From assembly GCF_018362975.1 (NCBI RefSeq), contig NZ_CP074371.1:5828001-5892000 (forward strand): a stretch of DNA of 64,000 nt, given 5' to 3'. Shown one piece after another: positions 26,962 to 37,174 of this stretch. The notes beneath the pieces were generated by a model. That model made no database searches. It was given only the letters and a program-made list of their open reading frames with translations, and was not told where the DNA came from. The translations under genes and the position numbers were made by a program. The DNA is from Nocardia tengchongensis (GTDB lineage Bacteria > Actinomycetota > Actinomycetes > Mycobacteriales > Mycobacteriaceae). Every line of letters begins with the position of its first letter. Position 1 is the stretch's first letter.

Positions 26962-27053
26962 CGTTCTCCTCCTTGTGGAGTGTCGCTGTACTGGCACGCT
27001 CGATTTCACCCCTGTTCACGCCGAGTCCCCAGAGGTTGAGGGCTCCGGTTCGA

Positions 27054-27067
27054 GGGCCTTTGGTCCT
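27054..27067. promoter_or_regulatory. DosR-like imperfect palindrome between hsp20 and the flavodoxin-like gene
   Basis: GGGCCTTTGGTCCT matches 11 of 14 positions of the core DosR box GGGACTWWAGTCCC, but flanking bases do not match the 20-bp consensus. It shares CTTTGGTCC with the site upstream of kshA. Regulation is inferred. Confidence 0.35.
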
Positions 27068-27255
27068 TGTCTCCGCGGGCAGCCATAGCGACCCGCTTCC
27101 AGTCAACCGTCACGCGGATGACCGGCCGGAGGCCGTGGCATCGACCTCCGGCGCGACATCCGGACCCGCCGTCGGGACCTTCGCCTCTGTGCCCGGATTC
27201 CGTACAGGAGTGATATCGGAGAGGAAGGTATCTCCCTGGCCCGAAGGAGGCAGCC

Positions 27256-27755
27256 ATGACTCGGGAACCCGTCCTCGTCGCCTACGGCTCGAAGCGCGGC
27301 GGCACCGCCGAAATCGCCGAATGGATTGGGCATCGCTGCGCGCGGCACACATTCCGACGGAGGTGAGGCCCGCCCGGGAGGTGCGCTCATTGGATGGTTT
27401 CGGCGCGGTCGTGCTGGGCGGTGCGCTGTACGCCGGGCGCTGGCACCGCGATGCACGGCGGTTCGCGCGCCGGTTCGGCCGACCGTTGCGTGAACTTCCC
27501 GTGTGGGTGTTCGCCAGCGGACCGCTCGACGATTCGACCGACGGCGGCGCGGACGGAAACGCGTTCGGCGCCAAGTCGATCCACAAGTACGCGGCTCGCC
27601 TCGACGCCCGCGCCACCGCACTGTTCGGCGGACGCCTCGAATCCACGGCCCGCGGCTTCCCCGCCTCCGCGATGGCGAAGAACAGCGCCGGCGACTTCCG
27701 CAATCACGACCGGATCGACGCCTGGGCCAAGGACATCGTGGCTCAGCTCGGCTGA
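27256..27755 (+). pseudogene. Flavodoxin-domain protein (HemG-like), frameshifted
   Basis: The first frame begins MTREPVLVAYGSKRGGTAEIAEWIG, of which the FMN phosphate loop YGSKRGGTAEIA is typical of flavodoxin/menaquinone-dependent protoporphyrinogen oxidase-like proteins. It ends after 36 codons. The remainder (LRAAHIPTEVRPAREV, VVLGGALYAGRWHRDAR, VWVFASGPLDDS, FRNHDRIDAWA) continues in the next frame. Adding one G to the GGG at 27328-27330 restores WIGASLRAAHIP. Corrected length is about 166 residues, normal. GAAGGAGG precedes the ATG. Confidence 0.8.
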
Positions 27756-27896
27756 CGGGTCGCGGGTTCACCCGGTGTGCAGGCGAATCCGTGGGATGCG
27801 GCCGTTTACACGCTCGTTCTGGATGGTGCGTTGATCTGTTGAGCGCGGAAGCCGCCGACCCCTCATCGGTCAGCGGCCCCCGGCTCGGGCGAGTGG

Positions 27897-28919
27897 TCAG
27901 GACCAGCGGGTGGTCAGGGTGTTTTCGCCTGCGGCGGTGAGGGATCCGAGGATGCGCAGGCGGGCGATGCCGCCGTCAGGGTAGATGTCCACGCGCGCGT
28001 GCGTTGCGGGGCGGCAAAATTCGGCGCCGAGACGGATACGGTGCGGGGTGTCGGGCTGGACCGCGGTGGTGGGGAGCAGGTCGAACCAGGCGGGGTCGTC
28101 GGCGGGCGGGACGGGCGCGCCGTCGGGGAGGTCGATGGCGCGCAGCCGGACTTCGGCCGGGGCGTTGAACACCAGGTTGGTGGTGTCGATCTCGATCAGC
28201 TCGGGGACGCCCTGGGCGGCCAGGGCGAGCACGGCCCAGTCGTTGCCGTCGTCGCGGCGGCGGCCGGTTTCCCAGCCTTCGGACTGGTTGCGGGCCAGGC
28301 CGGGGGCCAGCATGTTGTCGGGGGCCGAATAGAACATGTTGGAGCAGGCCAGGGTTCGGGCGCCGTTCTCCAAGGCGGCCAGGTCGACGGTCACGCCGAT
28401 AAGCAGCGCCGGGTCGGGGACCACGTCGCCGTGGACGCGAATGCGGGCGATGCCGCCGTCGGGGAACATGGTGAGACGCACGTGGGTGAAGACGCCCTCG
28501 GAGTCGACCGGGAACTCGTGCTTGGCGTCGCCGGTGAGCGGACTCTTCTCCACGACCTCCACCCACTCGGCCGAATCCAGTTCGGCCACTGTGGGATAAC
28601 CGCTCGCCCGGCAAGCCTGCACCGATGCGAAGGGCGGGTAATTGCCCTTGAACCAGGCGGTGTCGATGACGACGCCGCGGATGCGGCCGGGCATGCCCAG
28701 GCGGATGATGGCCCAGTCGTTGCCGGGTTCGTTACGGCGCCGCCGGGTTTCCCAGCCGTCGTATTCCTGCCCCTTGGTGCCGAAGGTTTCCGGGGAGAAC
28801 TTGGGTTCCCAAGGGTGGATGAGGTTTTCGCGCTCCTCGAAGGATTCGTCGCTGGCGGCGACGACGGCGGCGCGGTTGCTGCGCACGGCCAGGTCGGGCA
28901 GGGCGGTGAAATCTGACAT
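27897..28919 (-). CDS. alc: Allantoicase
   Basis: 340 residues. Allantoicase hydrolyses allantoate to ureidoglycolate and urea in purine-ring degradation. Two tandem jelly-roll repeats are visible, each with GWETRRRR/GWETGRRR, NDWAIIRL/NDWAVLAL, and FPDGGIARIRVHGDV / YPDGGIARLRILGSL. The ATG at 28919 was chosen with AGGAAG upstream; a GTG at 28931 is possible. It is the last gene of the minus-strand purine cluster. Confidence 0.93.
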   Translation of the reverse strand: MSDFTALPDLAVRSNRAAVVAASDESFEERENLIHPWEPKFSPETFGTKGQEYDGWETRRRRNEPGNDWAIIRLGMPGRIRGVVIDTAWFKGNYPPFASVQACRASGYPTVAELDSAEWVEVVEKSPLTGDAKHEFPVDSEGVFTHVRLTMFPDGGIARIRVHGDVVPDPALLIGVTVDLAALENGARTLACSNMFYSAPDNMLAPGLARNQSEGWETGRRRDDGNDWAVLALAAQGVPELIEIDTTNLVFNAPAEVRLRAIDLPDGAPVPPADDPAWFDLLPTTAVQPDTPHRIRLGAEFCRPATHARVDIYPDGGIARLRILGSLTAAGENTLTTRWS

Positions 28920-29073
28920 ATGTTCTCTCACTTCCTATTTCGTGAAGGAGAGTCGGATCGCGGGTCCAGCACCGGCAGCTGCACGGTGAACCGCTCCACC
29001 ACCCATCCGTCGGGCAGCGCGGATCCGCAGTGTCCGTGCGATGTCCACGCAATAGGCCCGGCCGGCGCGCTGC

Positions 29074-29871
29074 TCACGCGATCCAACTCCAATCATTGTC
29101 GGGATCCAGGTATTCCAGCCCGATCCAGCCGTCGTATCCGGCGGTGTCGAGGGCGGCGAAGAGGGCCTCGAAGTCGAGGGTGCCGGTGCCGGGGCGGCTG
29201 CGCGCGGGCGCGTCGGCGATCTGCACGTGGCCGATCCGGTCGGCGTAGGTGGCGATCACGTCGAACAGGTCCTCCCCCATGCGGGCGAGATGGTAGAGGT
29301 CGCACAGGAATCGGAGGTTGGGCTCGCCGACCTCGTCGATCACCCGCACCGCGTGCGCGGCCGAGACGATCGGATAGTCCGGCGACTCGATCGAATTCAG
29401 CGCTTCCAGGACCACCTGCGCGTCGATCCGCGCGGCGGACCGCGCCGCCAGCCGCAGGTTCTCGAGCGCCAGCTCGTCCTGAACCCGCGGGTCCACCCTG
29501 GCGATCCGGTTGCCGTACAGGGCATTCAACGACCGGCAGCCCAGCCGTTCGGCGATCCCCACGGTGACGTCGATATTGTCGCGGAACTCGGCCTCGCGGC
29601 CGGGTACCGACACCAGCCCGCGGGCGGCGGGCACCAGGTCGATGAAGTTCAGCCCGATCAGTTGCACCCCGGCGTCGGAGACCGCGGTGACGAACTCGTC
29701 GACCTCCTTGTCACCGGGCACCGGGTTCTCGCCGAACGGCCACCAGAATTCCACGGCCTCGAACCCGGCTGCCTTCGCTGCCGCCGGACGTTCCAGCAGC
29801 GGCAGGTCGGTGAACAGGATCGAGCAGTGCACGTCGAATTTCCGCAGGTCACCGTCGGCGGTGTACTTCAT
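29074..29871 (-). CDS. hyi: Hydroxypyruvate isomerase
   Basis: 265 residues, AP-endonuclease-2 TIM barrel. It interconverts hydroxypyruvate and tartronate semialdehyde, the glyoxylate branch after allantoin breakdown. Motifs: FDVHCSILFTDLPLLERPAAA (start shown in part as VHCSILFTDLPLL), FWWPFGEN, LNALYGNR, VVLEALNSIE (catalytic Glu), CDLYHLARMGED, HVQIADAP and the catalytic Glu in IGLEYLDP. The start overlaps the stop of the AIG2-like gene by four bases. Glyoxylate carboligase is not in the window. Confidence 0.88.
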   Translation of the reverse strand: MKYTADGDLRKFDVHCSILFTDLPLLERPAAAKAAGFEAVEFWWPFGENPVPGDKEVDEFVTAVSDAGVQLIGLNFIDLVPAARGLVSVPGREAEFRDNIDVTVGIAERLGCRSLNALYGNRIARVDPRVQDELALENLRLAARSAARIDAQVVLEALNSIESPDYPIVSAAHAVRVIDEVGEPNLRFLCDLYHLARMGEDLFDVIATYADRIGHVQIADAPARSRPGTGTLDFEALFAALDTAGYDGWIGLEYLDPDNDWSWIA

Positions 29872-30251
29872 CGGGTCGATTCCTCCCTGTAGGTGTGCCA
29901 GCTGCCGTAGTCGGTGATGTCGATCAGCTGCGGGTCGGAAATGACCGGTCGCCGCAACAACATGGACAGCACCGAGCGGTTGTCGTCCAAGGCAATCACA
30001 CCGAGTTCCAGCTCCGGCGGCTCGGCCGGGAGCAGCCGATTGCGCAGCACGTCCATCGGCACCTCGAACAGCTCGCCGGTGATGGGCGCGCCGCCGTAGG
30101 CGACGGGGTGCAGGGCGGGGAAGCGGTCGCCGACCGAATAGAACCGGTACTGCGCCGCGGTGGTGACCTCCCCGGCGCAGGGCGCGCCCTCGAGCAGGTA
30201 GTTCAGGGGTTCGCCGCGCATGGCACCCCCGTTCAGGAAGATCAAAGGCAT
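29868..30251 (-). CDS. AIG2/gamma-glutamylcyclotransferase-like protein (allophanate hydrolase C-domain type)
   Basis: 127 residues. The start FLNGGAMRGEPLNYLLEGA and central PALHPVAYGGAPITGELFEVP fit the AIG2-like fold of the C-terminal domain found in allophanate hydrolase and in stand-alone proteins of purine clusters. The glutamate of the GGCT catalytic site appears to be in GELFEV. The role in ureide metabolism is inferred from position between xdhC and hyi. The stop overlaps the hyi start. Confidence 0.7.
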   Translation of the reverse strand: MPLIFLNGGAMRGEPLNYLLEGAPCAGEVTTAAQYRFYSVGDRFPALHPVAYGGAPITGELFEVPMDVLRNRLLPAEPPELELGVIALDDNRSVLSMLLRRPVISDPQLIDITDYGSWHTYREESTR

Positions 30252-30286
30252 AGCCGTGGGCTCCTCAGCAGTCGGTCGGGGCAGGA

Positions 30287-31402
30287 TCAGACGGAAATCC
30301 GCAGGGCGTCCGGGGAATCCGGGACGGTCACCTCCGGCACCGCGACCGCGTCGCGATGGATCGGTCCGCCGTAGGAGCCGAGAGGCACTCCGGTACCCCC
30401 ACGGCGGACCGCCACGATCTCGGCGGCGATGGAGACGGCCGTCTCCTCCGGGGTACGCCCGCCGAGATCCAGTCCGATGGGCGACTTCAGCCGCGCCAGT
30501 TCGGCATTCGTCATCCCGACCGCACGAAGCCGCTGGAGACGGTCCTCATGCGTGCGCCGGGATCCCATCGCACCCACGAACGCCACCGGCAGGCGAAGCG
30601 CCACCTCCAGTAGCGGCACATCGAACTTGGCGTCGTGAGTGAGTACACAGACCACGGTCCGGGCATCCACCCGGGTCCGCGCCAAATACTTGTTCGGCCA
30701 TTCCACGACCACCTCGTCGGCGTCGGGGAAGCGCGCGGGAGTCGCGAAGACCTCCCGCGCGTCACACACCGTGACGTGGTAGCCGAGGAACTTGCCGATC
30801 CGGGCCACCGCGGCCGCGAAGTCGATCGCCCCGAAGACGATCATCCGCGGCGGCGGCACATGCGATTCCACGAAGACGGTCCCTTCGTCGTCGCCGCAAC
30901 CGATGGTTCGCACCGCGGTCGCGCCGGCGTCGAGCATGGCCTGGGCCTCGGCCACCACGCGTTCGTCGAACTCGTGGCCGGAACTCCACCAGGTGCCCAG
31001 CGCCATCACGGCGCCGCTGTCGAGGTCGCGGACCATGGCCACGGCCTCCCCCTCAGCTCGCAGGACCTGCTCCACCGCGTCACGGTTGGATTCGGTCACC
31101 GACTGGACGAACACCTGAATCGTTCCGCCACAGGTCAATCCGACCGCGAAGGCGTCGGTATCGCTGTAGCCGAAGGTCTCCCGGATAGTTGTTCCGGTAG
31201 CCAGCGACTCGCGGCACAACTCGTAGACCGCACCCTCGACACAGCCGCCGGAAATGCTTCCGATGACGGTGCCGTCGGCATCCACGGCCAGGGCCGCGCC
31301 GACCGGTCGGGGCGCTGAGCCGCCGATCCCGATGATGGAGGCCACGGCGTAGTCCTTGCCCGCCGCATGCCATTCCAAGAGTTGTGCCGCGATGTCGCGC
31401 AT
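30287..31402 (-). CDS. xdhC: Xanthine dehydrogenase accessory protein XdhC
   Basis: 371 residues. XdhC binds the molybdenum cofactor, promotes its sulfuration and delivers it to xanthine dehydrogenase. The N-terminal XdhC/CoxI domain is seen in IIGIGGSAPRPVGAALAV, GSISGGCVEGAVYE and GLTCGGTIQVFV. The C-terminal Rossmann domain carries MIVFGAIDFAAAVARIG and VCVLTHDAKFDVPLLEVAL, then GAMGSRRTHEDR. The ATG at 31402 gives only 2 nt to the permease stop upstream, so the genes are co-transcribed. Confidence 0.92.
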   Translation of the reverse strand: MRDIAAQLLEWHAAGKDYAVASIIGIGGSAPRPVGAALAVDADGTVIGSISGGCVEGAVYELCRESLATGTTIRETFGYSDTDAFAVGLTCGGTIQVFVQSVTESNRDAVEQVLRAEGEAVAMVRDLDSGAVMALGTWWSSGHEFDERVVAEAQAMLDAGATAVRTIGCGDDEGTVFVESHVPPPRMIVFGAIDFAAAVARIGKFLGYHVTVCDAREVFATPARFPDADEVVVEWPNKYLARTRVDARTVVCVLTHDAKFDVPLLEVALRLPVAFVGAMGSRRTHEDRLQRLRAVGMTNAELARLKSPIGLDLGGRTPEETAVSIAAEIVAVRRGGTGVPLGSYGGPIHRDAVAVPEVTVPDSPDALRISV

Positions 31403-31404
31403 GA

Positions 31405-32841
31405 CTAGCCTCCCAGGGCCAATTCGATGCCGTTGATGCCGAAGTAAGCGACGAACACGACGCTGACCACAGCCACCAGCCAATGGATTTCGCGGTACTT
31501 CCCGCGAGCGAGCTTGATCACGGTGTAAGCGATCAGACCCGCGCCGACACCGTTGGTGATCGAGTAGGTGAACGGCATGAGCACGATCGTGATGAAGGCC
31601 GGCACCGCGACCTCGAGATCGTTCCAGTCGATCTTGCGGGCCTGCGTCATCATCAGCGCGCCGACCAGCACCAGGGCGGGAGCGGCGGCCTGAATCGGCA
31701 CCACGGCCGCGATCGGGGTGAAGAAGATGGCGGCACAGAACAATCCGCCGGTGATCACGCTGGCCAGACCGGTACGGGCGCCCTCACCGACACCCGTCGC
31801 GGACTCGACGTACACCGTGGATCCCGCGCCGCCGGACAGACCGCCGACGATCTGGGCCACACCGTCGGTGGTGAGGATCTTGCCCATGCCGGGCACCTCA
31901 CCCTTCTCGTCGGTCAGACCGGCTTCGTCGCAGACGCCGAAAACCGTTCCCATGGCGTCGAAGAAGCCCGTCAGCACCAGCGTGAACAGCACCACGGTGG
32001 CGGTCACCGCACCCGCGGTGGCGAAGCCGCCGAACAGGTCGATGTGGCCGATCAACCCGAAATCCGGGCTGGCGAACAGCGATTTCGGCTTCTCGGGGAC
32101 CACGGTCCCCCAGGCCTTCGGGTCGATCCGGGCCATGGCGTTGACCGCGATGGCCAGCAGCGTCGAGATGGCGATGCTGATCAGGATCGCGCCGGGCACC
32201 TTGCGGATGAACAGCGCGAGCATCAGCAGCAGGCCGATCGCGAAGATCACCGTGGGCCAGCCGGCCAGATGCCCGTCCACGCCGAGCGTGACCGGTGGGC
32301 CGCCGGGCGCGCCGTGACCGACGACGCCGGAGGAGACGAGCCCGATCATGGCGATGAACATGCCGATGCCGACACCGATGGCGTTCTTCATGGCCAGCGG
32401 AATGGCGTTGATGATCATCGTCCGCAGGCCGGTCGCGGCCAGGATGACGATGACGATGCCCATCAGCACCACCAGACCCATGGCCTGGGGCCAGGTCATG
32501 TGGGGCGCGGCCTGATAGGCGACGACGGGGACCAGTCCGAGACCGGCGGCCAATGCGAGGGGCACATTGCCGACCAGGCCCATCAGGACGGTGGTCAGAC
32601 CGGCGGAGAAGGCGGTCGTGGTGGTCAGCTGAGCGATGCTCAACTTGTCCCCGTGCGCGTCCGCGACGCCGCCGAGAATTAGCGGGACCAGCAGTATGAC
32701 ATACGCCATAGCGACGAATGTGGTGATGCCGCCACGGATTTCGCGGGTTATGGTGGTCTTGCGCTCCGATAGCCTGAAGAACTTCTCGAGCGTGGACCCC
32801 CCGGTTTCCGGGGTGGTGATCGGTGATTGAGTCTGGGTCAT
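31405..32841 (-). CDS. NCS2-family purine permease, AzgA/PbuG type
   Basis: 478 residues with about 12-14 membrane segments. It imports guanine, hypoxanthine or adenine by proton symport. AzgA features: TREIRGGITTFVAMAYVILL, GLVGNVPLALAAGLGL, GFFDAMGTVFGVCDEAGL, GGLSGGAGSTVYVESATGVG, TYSITNGVGAGLIAY. The ATG at 32841 (MTQTQS) has AGGAGGGCAGCC upstream. A strong hairpin sits 31 nt upstream. It is between the Mo subunit and XdhC of the purine cluster, matching substrate uptake with catabolism. Confidence 0.93.
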   Translation of the reverse strand: MTQTQSPITTPETGGSTLEKFFRLSERKTTITREIRGGITTFVAMAYVILLVPLILGGVADAHGDKLSIAQLTTTTAFSAGLTTVLMGLVGNVPLALAAGLGLVPVVAYQAAPHMTWPQAMGLVVLMGIVIVILAATGLRTMIINAIPLAMKNAIGVGIGMFIAMIGLVSSGVVGHGAPGGPPVTLGVDGHLAGWPTVIFAIGLLLMLALFIRKVPGAILISIAISTLLAIAVNAMARIDPKAWGTVVPEKPKSLFASPDFGLIGHIDLFGGFATAGAVTATVVLFTLVLTGFFDAMGTVFGVCDEAGLTDEKGEVPGMGKILTTDGVAQIVGGLSGGAGSTVYVESATGVGEGARTGLASVITGGLFCAAIFFTPIAAVVPIQAAAPALVLVGALMMTQARKIDWNDLEVAVPAFITIVLMPFTYSITNGVGAGLIAYTVIKLARGKYREIHWLVAVVSVVFVAYFGINGIELALGG

Positions 32842-32871
32842 GGCTGCCCTCCTATGGGCGTAGCCGACCAA

Positions 32872-32903
32872 CGGCCCGGGGGTGCTGGGGTATCCCCGGG
32901 CCG
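32872..32903 (-). terminator. Hairpin in the leader of the purine permease gene
   Basis: A perfect 10-bp stem CGGCCCGGGG / CCCCGGGCCG has a 12-nt loop. It lies 68 nt after the xdh Mo-subunit stop and 31 nt before the permease start. It could be a terminator or attenuator inside the regulon; there is no U-tract. Confidence 0.4.
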
Positions 32904-32970
32904 CGGATTCGGTGTTGTGGGGTCCCTACCGCGCGCCACCCTCTGGTGAGGCGCGGTCTGCCCCTGTTAG

Positions 32971-35303
32971 TCAACTGTTCCGGATGATGTCTTCCGGACG
33001 CACGGGCACGCGGTTGATGTTTCCGGTGCCACCCCGCTTGCGGCAGGCATCGCGAATCGCTGCGGCGATCGCCGGTGTGGAGGAGAGAGTGGGCGGTTCA
33101 CCCGCGCCGCGCAACCCGTAGGGGGCGTGCGGGTCCGGGTTCTCCAGGATCTCCAGCTTCTGCGGGGGTGTATCGAGAATGGTGGGGATCAGATAGTCCG
33201 TGAAGGACGGGTTCCGCACCTTGCCGTTGGTGACCTGAATTTCCTCCATAACCGCCAGACCCAGGCCCTGAATGGAGCCGCCGTGGATCTGGCCTTCCAG
33301 CGAAAGCCTGTTCATGATCTTGCCGACGTCCTGAACAGCGTCCAGGGCAACGACTTTCACAAGTCCGAGTTCGGTGTCGACATCCACCACGGCCCGGTGC
33401 ACGCAGACCGCGAGCTGGGTGTGGCTGGAGCCCTGACCGGTGACCTTGTCCATACCGGTGGTCGGCTGGTGGTGGTATTCGCGGGTCAGATCGATGACGT
33501 CCTCACCGAGCACGTCCGCGATCGCCGCGACCACTTCACCGTTGTTCTTGACGACCTTGCCGCCCTCGAGGTGCATGAAGCCGACCACGTCGAACTTCTT
33601 GCGCGCCAGCACGAACAGCTCCTCGGCCACCGCCCGGCAGGCCGTCATCACCGCGCCGCCGGTCATGTACGACTGACGCGAGGCCGACGACGAGCCGGAG
33701 CTGCCGACATTGTTGTCCGACGGATGGCTGACCACCCGATCGACGGTGAGCTCGGTGCGCGCGATCTGCGCCTCGAGGGTGATCAGACCCTGACCGACCT
33801 CGGCGCCGGCGGTGTGCACCAGCGCGACCGGCTCGCCGCCGATCACTTCCAGGCGAACCCGGGCGGTCGAGTAGTCGTCGAAACCCTCGGAGAAGCAGAT
33901 GTTCTTGATGCCGACGCCGTAGCCGACACCGCGGTACACGCCCTCACCGTGGGTGGTCTGCGACGCACCACCGGGCAGGTTGCGGATATCCGAAGTGTCG
34001 ATGGACTCCGGCAGTTCCATGTCGCGCAGGCTGTCGAGCATCTCGACGAGCGGCGTCGGCGCGTGCACGATCTGACCGGTGGCCAGCTTGGAACCCTGCG
34101 ACACCACGTTGACCTGGCGGACCGTGACCGGATCCATGTCCAGGGCCTCGGCGAGCTTGTCCATCATCGACTCGTGGGCGAAACACGCCTGCACGACGCC
34201 GAATCCGCGCATCGCGCCGCACACCGGGTTGTTGGTGTAGACGCCGTAGGCGTCGATCTCCAGGTGCGGGACCTCGTAGGGGCCCAGCGCCAGCGAGGCG
34301 GCGTTGCCGATCACGTTCTGGGTGGCCGAGGTGTACGCGCCGCCGTCGAGGACGATGAGAACCTTGGCGTAGGTGAGCTTTCCGGTCGCGGTCGCGCCGT
34401 ACTCGTAGCGCATGCGGGCCGGGTGCCGGTGTACGTGCCCGAAGAACGACTCCTGGCGGTTGTACATCATCTTCACCGCTTGCCGGTGCGCATGGCCAGC
34501 ATGCCCGCGTGGATCTGCATGGACAGGTCCTCGCGGCCACCGAACGCGCCGCCGACACCGGACATGGTCATCCGGATCTGGTCCTCGGCCAGCCCCAGGC
34601 AGGGGCCGATCTGGGTGAGATCCCAATGCAGCCACTGGGTCGCGACATAGAAGTCGAGGGAGCCGTCCTCGTTCGGGATGACCATGCCGGACTCCGGGCC
34701 CAGGAAGGCCTGGTCCTGCATGCCGACCTCGAACTCCTCGCTCACCACGACGGTGGCCAGGGTCTTGCCGATCTCGATGTCGCCGGCGCGCACCGGCTGG
34801 TAGCGGGCGATGCCGCCGCGCTCCTGCACGGCCAGCCCGATCGGGTCCTCGATCACCGCCATCGGGTCGGTGATCGGTTCCAGCACTTCGTATTCCACCT
34901 CGATGGCGGCCACAGCGCGGCGGGCGATCTCCGGGTGATCGGCGGCGACCAGGGCAATGGCCTCACCGTGGTGGCGCACCTCGCCGAAGGCCAGCACCGG
35001 CTGATCCCAGGTGTGGTCGAGGCCGTAGACCTTGCGACCGGGCACGTCCTCGTGGGTGAGCACGGCGTGCACACCGAGCATGGCCAGCGCCTTGCTGGTG
35101 TCGATGCCGATCAGCTTGGCGCGGGCGTGCGGGCTGCGCAGGGTGGCACCCCACAGCATCCCGTCGATCCACAGGTCCGAGGAGTAGGCGAACTCGCCCT
35201 TCACCTTGAGGGTGCCGTCGGGGCGCAGCGGGCTCTCGCCGATGCCGCCGTTGCCCGGGATCGCGACATCCTCGGGGAACCGAGTGGTGCGTGCGATGGT
35301 CAT
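32971..35303 (-). pseudogene. Xanthine dehydrogenase molybdopterin-binding subunit, frameshifted
   Basis: This subunit hydroxylates hypoxanthine/xanthine to urate. The N-terminal portion (GIGESPLRPDGTLKVKGEFA, LRSPHARAKLIGID, GVGGAFGGRED) ends in TGKR-stop. The rest continues in another frame from VKMMYNRQESFFGHVH through GAMRGFGVVQACFAHE, HTAGAEVGQG and the catalytic Glu in YGLRGAGEPPT. A missing base at about 34481 (AAGCGG for AAGCCGG) accounts for it and restores TGKPVKMMYNR. Corrected length is about 777 residues, normal. The start ATG at 35303 overlaps the deaminase stop. The gene is likely functional if the indel is a sequencing error. Confidence 0.88.
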
Positions 35304-36707
35304 CGGTTCTCCTGCTTCATGATTCGCTGCCGCGCGGCGACGCCGTTCTGCCCGACCTGATCGTGCGGCATGGTCTCGAGCTCGTCGTTCTCCACGACGG
35401 TGTTGCCGCCCACGAGCAGGCGCGCCAGCGGCGGCTGCGGGCCGAACACCAGCGAGCACACCGGGTCCTCGATGGCGGCACGGAAGCCATCCACCTTCCA
35501 GACCGCGATATCGGCGAGCTTGCCGACCTCGAGCGAGCCGATCTCGTTCTGACGGCCCAGGTTCCGGGCGCCGCCCAGGGTGCCGACCTCGAGGGCCTGG
35601 CGCGCGGTCATGGCGCGGGGGCCGTGCACGGCGCGCTGGAACAGCATGGCCTGCCGCATCTCCCCCGCCATGGAGGTGAGCTCGGAGGAGGCCCGCGCCG
35701 TCCACGCCCAGGCCGACCGGGGCTCCGGCGGCGAGCAGGTCCATCACTCGCGCGATACCCGCGCCGAGGCGGGCGTTGGAAGTCGGGCAGTGTGCCGAAC
35801 CGGTGCCGGTCTTGGCGAACGCCGCGATGTCCTTGTCGTGCAGGTGCACCGCGTGCGCGAACCACACGTCGTCGCCGAGCCAGCCCAGCTTCTCCATGTA
35901 TTCGACCGGGGTGCAACCCATCTGCTCGATGCAGTGCTCTTCCTCGTCGAGGGTCTCGGCGAGGTGGGTGTGCAGGCGGACGCCGTGCTGGCGGGCCAGG
36001 GCCGCGGATTCCACCATCAGGCCCTCCGACACCGAGAACGGCGAGCAGGGGGCGACGGCCACACGCAGCATCGAGTCGAACGACGCGTCGTGGTACTTGT
36101 TGATGATCTCCTCGGTGTTGAGGAGGATCTCCTCGCGGTTCTCCACCACCTCGTCCGGCGGCAGACCGCCCTGGGACTGGCCGCGGTCCATCGACCCGCG
36201 GCACGGGTGGAAGCGGATGCCCAGCTCGCGGGCAGCGCGCACCTCGGCGTCGAACAGATCGCCACGGCCCTTGGGGAACACGTAGTGGTGATCGGTGGAG
36301 GTGGTGGTGCCGGTCAGCGCGAGCCAGCCCAGGCCGGCCGAGGCCGCGCCATAGACGATCTCGGCGTCCATGGTGGCCCACAGGCGGTACAGCCCGGTCA
36401 GCCACTCGAACAGGGTGGCGTCCTGGAACAGGCCCTGGGTGGCCCACTGGTAGAGGTGGTGGTGGGTATTCACCAGGCCCGGGGTCACCAGGCAGCCGGT
36501 GCCGGAGAGGCGTTCAGCACCCACCACCATCGGCGCGGGTCCCGCGCCGAGAGCTTCGATCCGGCCGTCGTCGCCGACGATCAGATAGCCATTCGGGATT
36601 TCGGCACCGACAACCGGTGCGATGTAAGCGTTTTCGATGACGAGCTTGCGCCCGCCCCTCGCCCCACCGCCACCCCTGACGGAATCGCTTCGCGATGCGA
36701 TACTCAT
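35300..36707 (-). pseudogene. 8-oxoguanine deaminase-like amidohydrolase, frameshifted
   Basis: An ATZ/TRZ-type metal amidohydrolase within the xdh operon; the family deaminates 8-oxoguanine to urate or guanine to xanthine. The HxH motif is in TPGLVNTHHHLYQW, further metal ligands in HTHLAETLDEEE and GSAHCPTSNARLGAG. After GLGVDG the frame is lost, and the tail (SMAGEMRQAMLFQRAVHG, GSLEVGKLADIAVW) continues one base later. One extra base in the CCC at 35692-35694 (GGG on the coding strand) explains it; removal gives GVDGAASSELTS. Corrected length is about 468 residues. Both ends overlap the neighbouring genes by four bases. Confidence 0.83.
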
Positions 36708-37174
36708 TTCGCCGCCTTCCGCTCGGCCGCCATGCGCACGGCATCCAGAATCTTCTCGTAACCCGTACAGCGGCACAGGTTTCCGGCCAGCGCCTCACGG
36801 ATCTCGACATCCGAGGGGTTCGGTACGCGCTCGATCAGGTCGTGCGCCTGCACGATCAGACCCGGCGTGCAGAAACCGCACTGCACCGCGCCCGCCTCGA
36901 CGAACGCCTGCTGCATCGGGTCGAGCTTGTCGCCGTCGGCGAGACCCTCGACGGTGCGGACCGAACGGCCCTGCACCTGACCGGCGGCCACCAGGCACGA
37001 GCACACCGGGGTGCCGTCCAGATAGACGGTGCAGGAACCACATTCGCCCTGCTCGCACGCGTTCTTGGCGCCGGGGAGGCCGACCCGCTCACGCAGCAGG
37101 TACAGCAGGCTCTCGCCTTCCCAGACGTCGTCGGCGGTTTCCTGGGATCCGTTGACGGTGAAGTCGATACGCAT
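36704..37174 (-). CDS. Xanthine dehydrogenase [2Fe-2S] subunit
   Basis: 156 residues. The plant-type N-terminal cluster motif is [15 protein letters not shown], and the C-terminal one CGFCTPG plus [10 protein letters not shown]. It passes electrons from the molybdenum site to FAD. The ATG at 37174 was chosen since the frame upstream lies inside the FAD-subunit gene; its first base is the last base of that gene's stop (TGATG). The stop overlaps the deaminase start. Confidence 0.93.
   Translation of the reverse strand: MRIDFTVNGSQETADDVWEGESLLYLLRERVGLPGAKNACEQGECGSCTVYLDGTPVCSCLVAAGQVQGRSVRTVEGLADGDKLDPMQQAFVEAGAVQCGFCTPGLIVQAHDLIERVPNPSDVEIREALAGNLCRCTGYEKILDAVRMAAERKAAK

Noticed and set aside
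28931..29073. Small minus-strand frame between hyi and allantoicase
   Set aside because: About 37 codons, no RBS and no recognisable similarity.
34473..36776. Apparent deaminase-xanthine dehydrogenase fusion protein
   Set aside because: The single frame arises because the deaminase frameshift happens to lead into the frame of the Mo subunit; the connecting part is nonsense and each gene's own ends (ATGA overlap) are visible.
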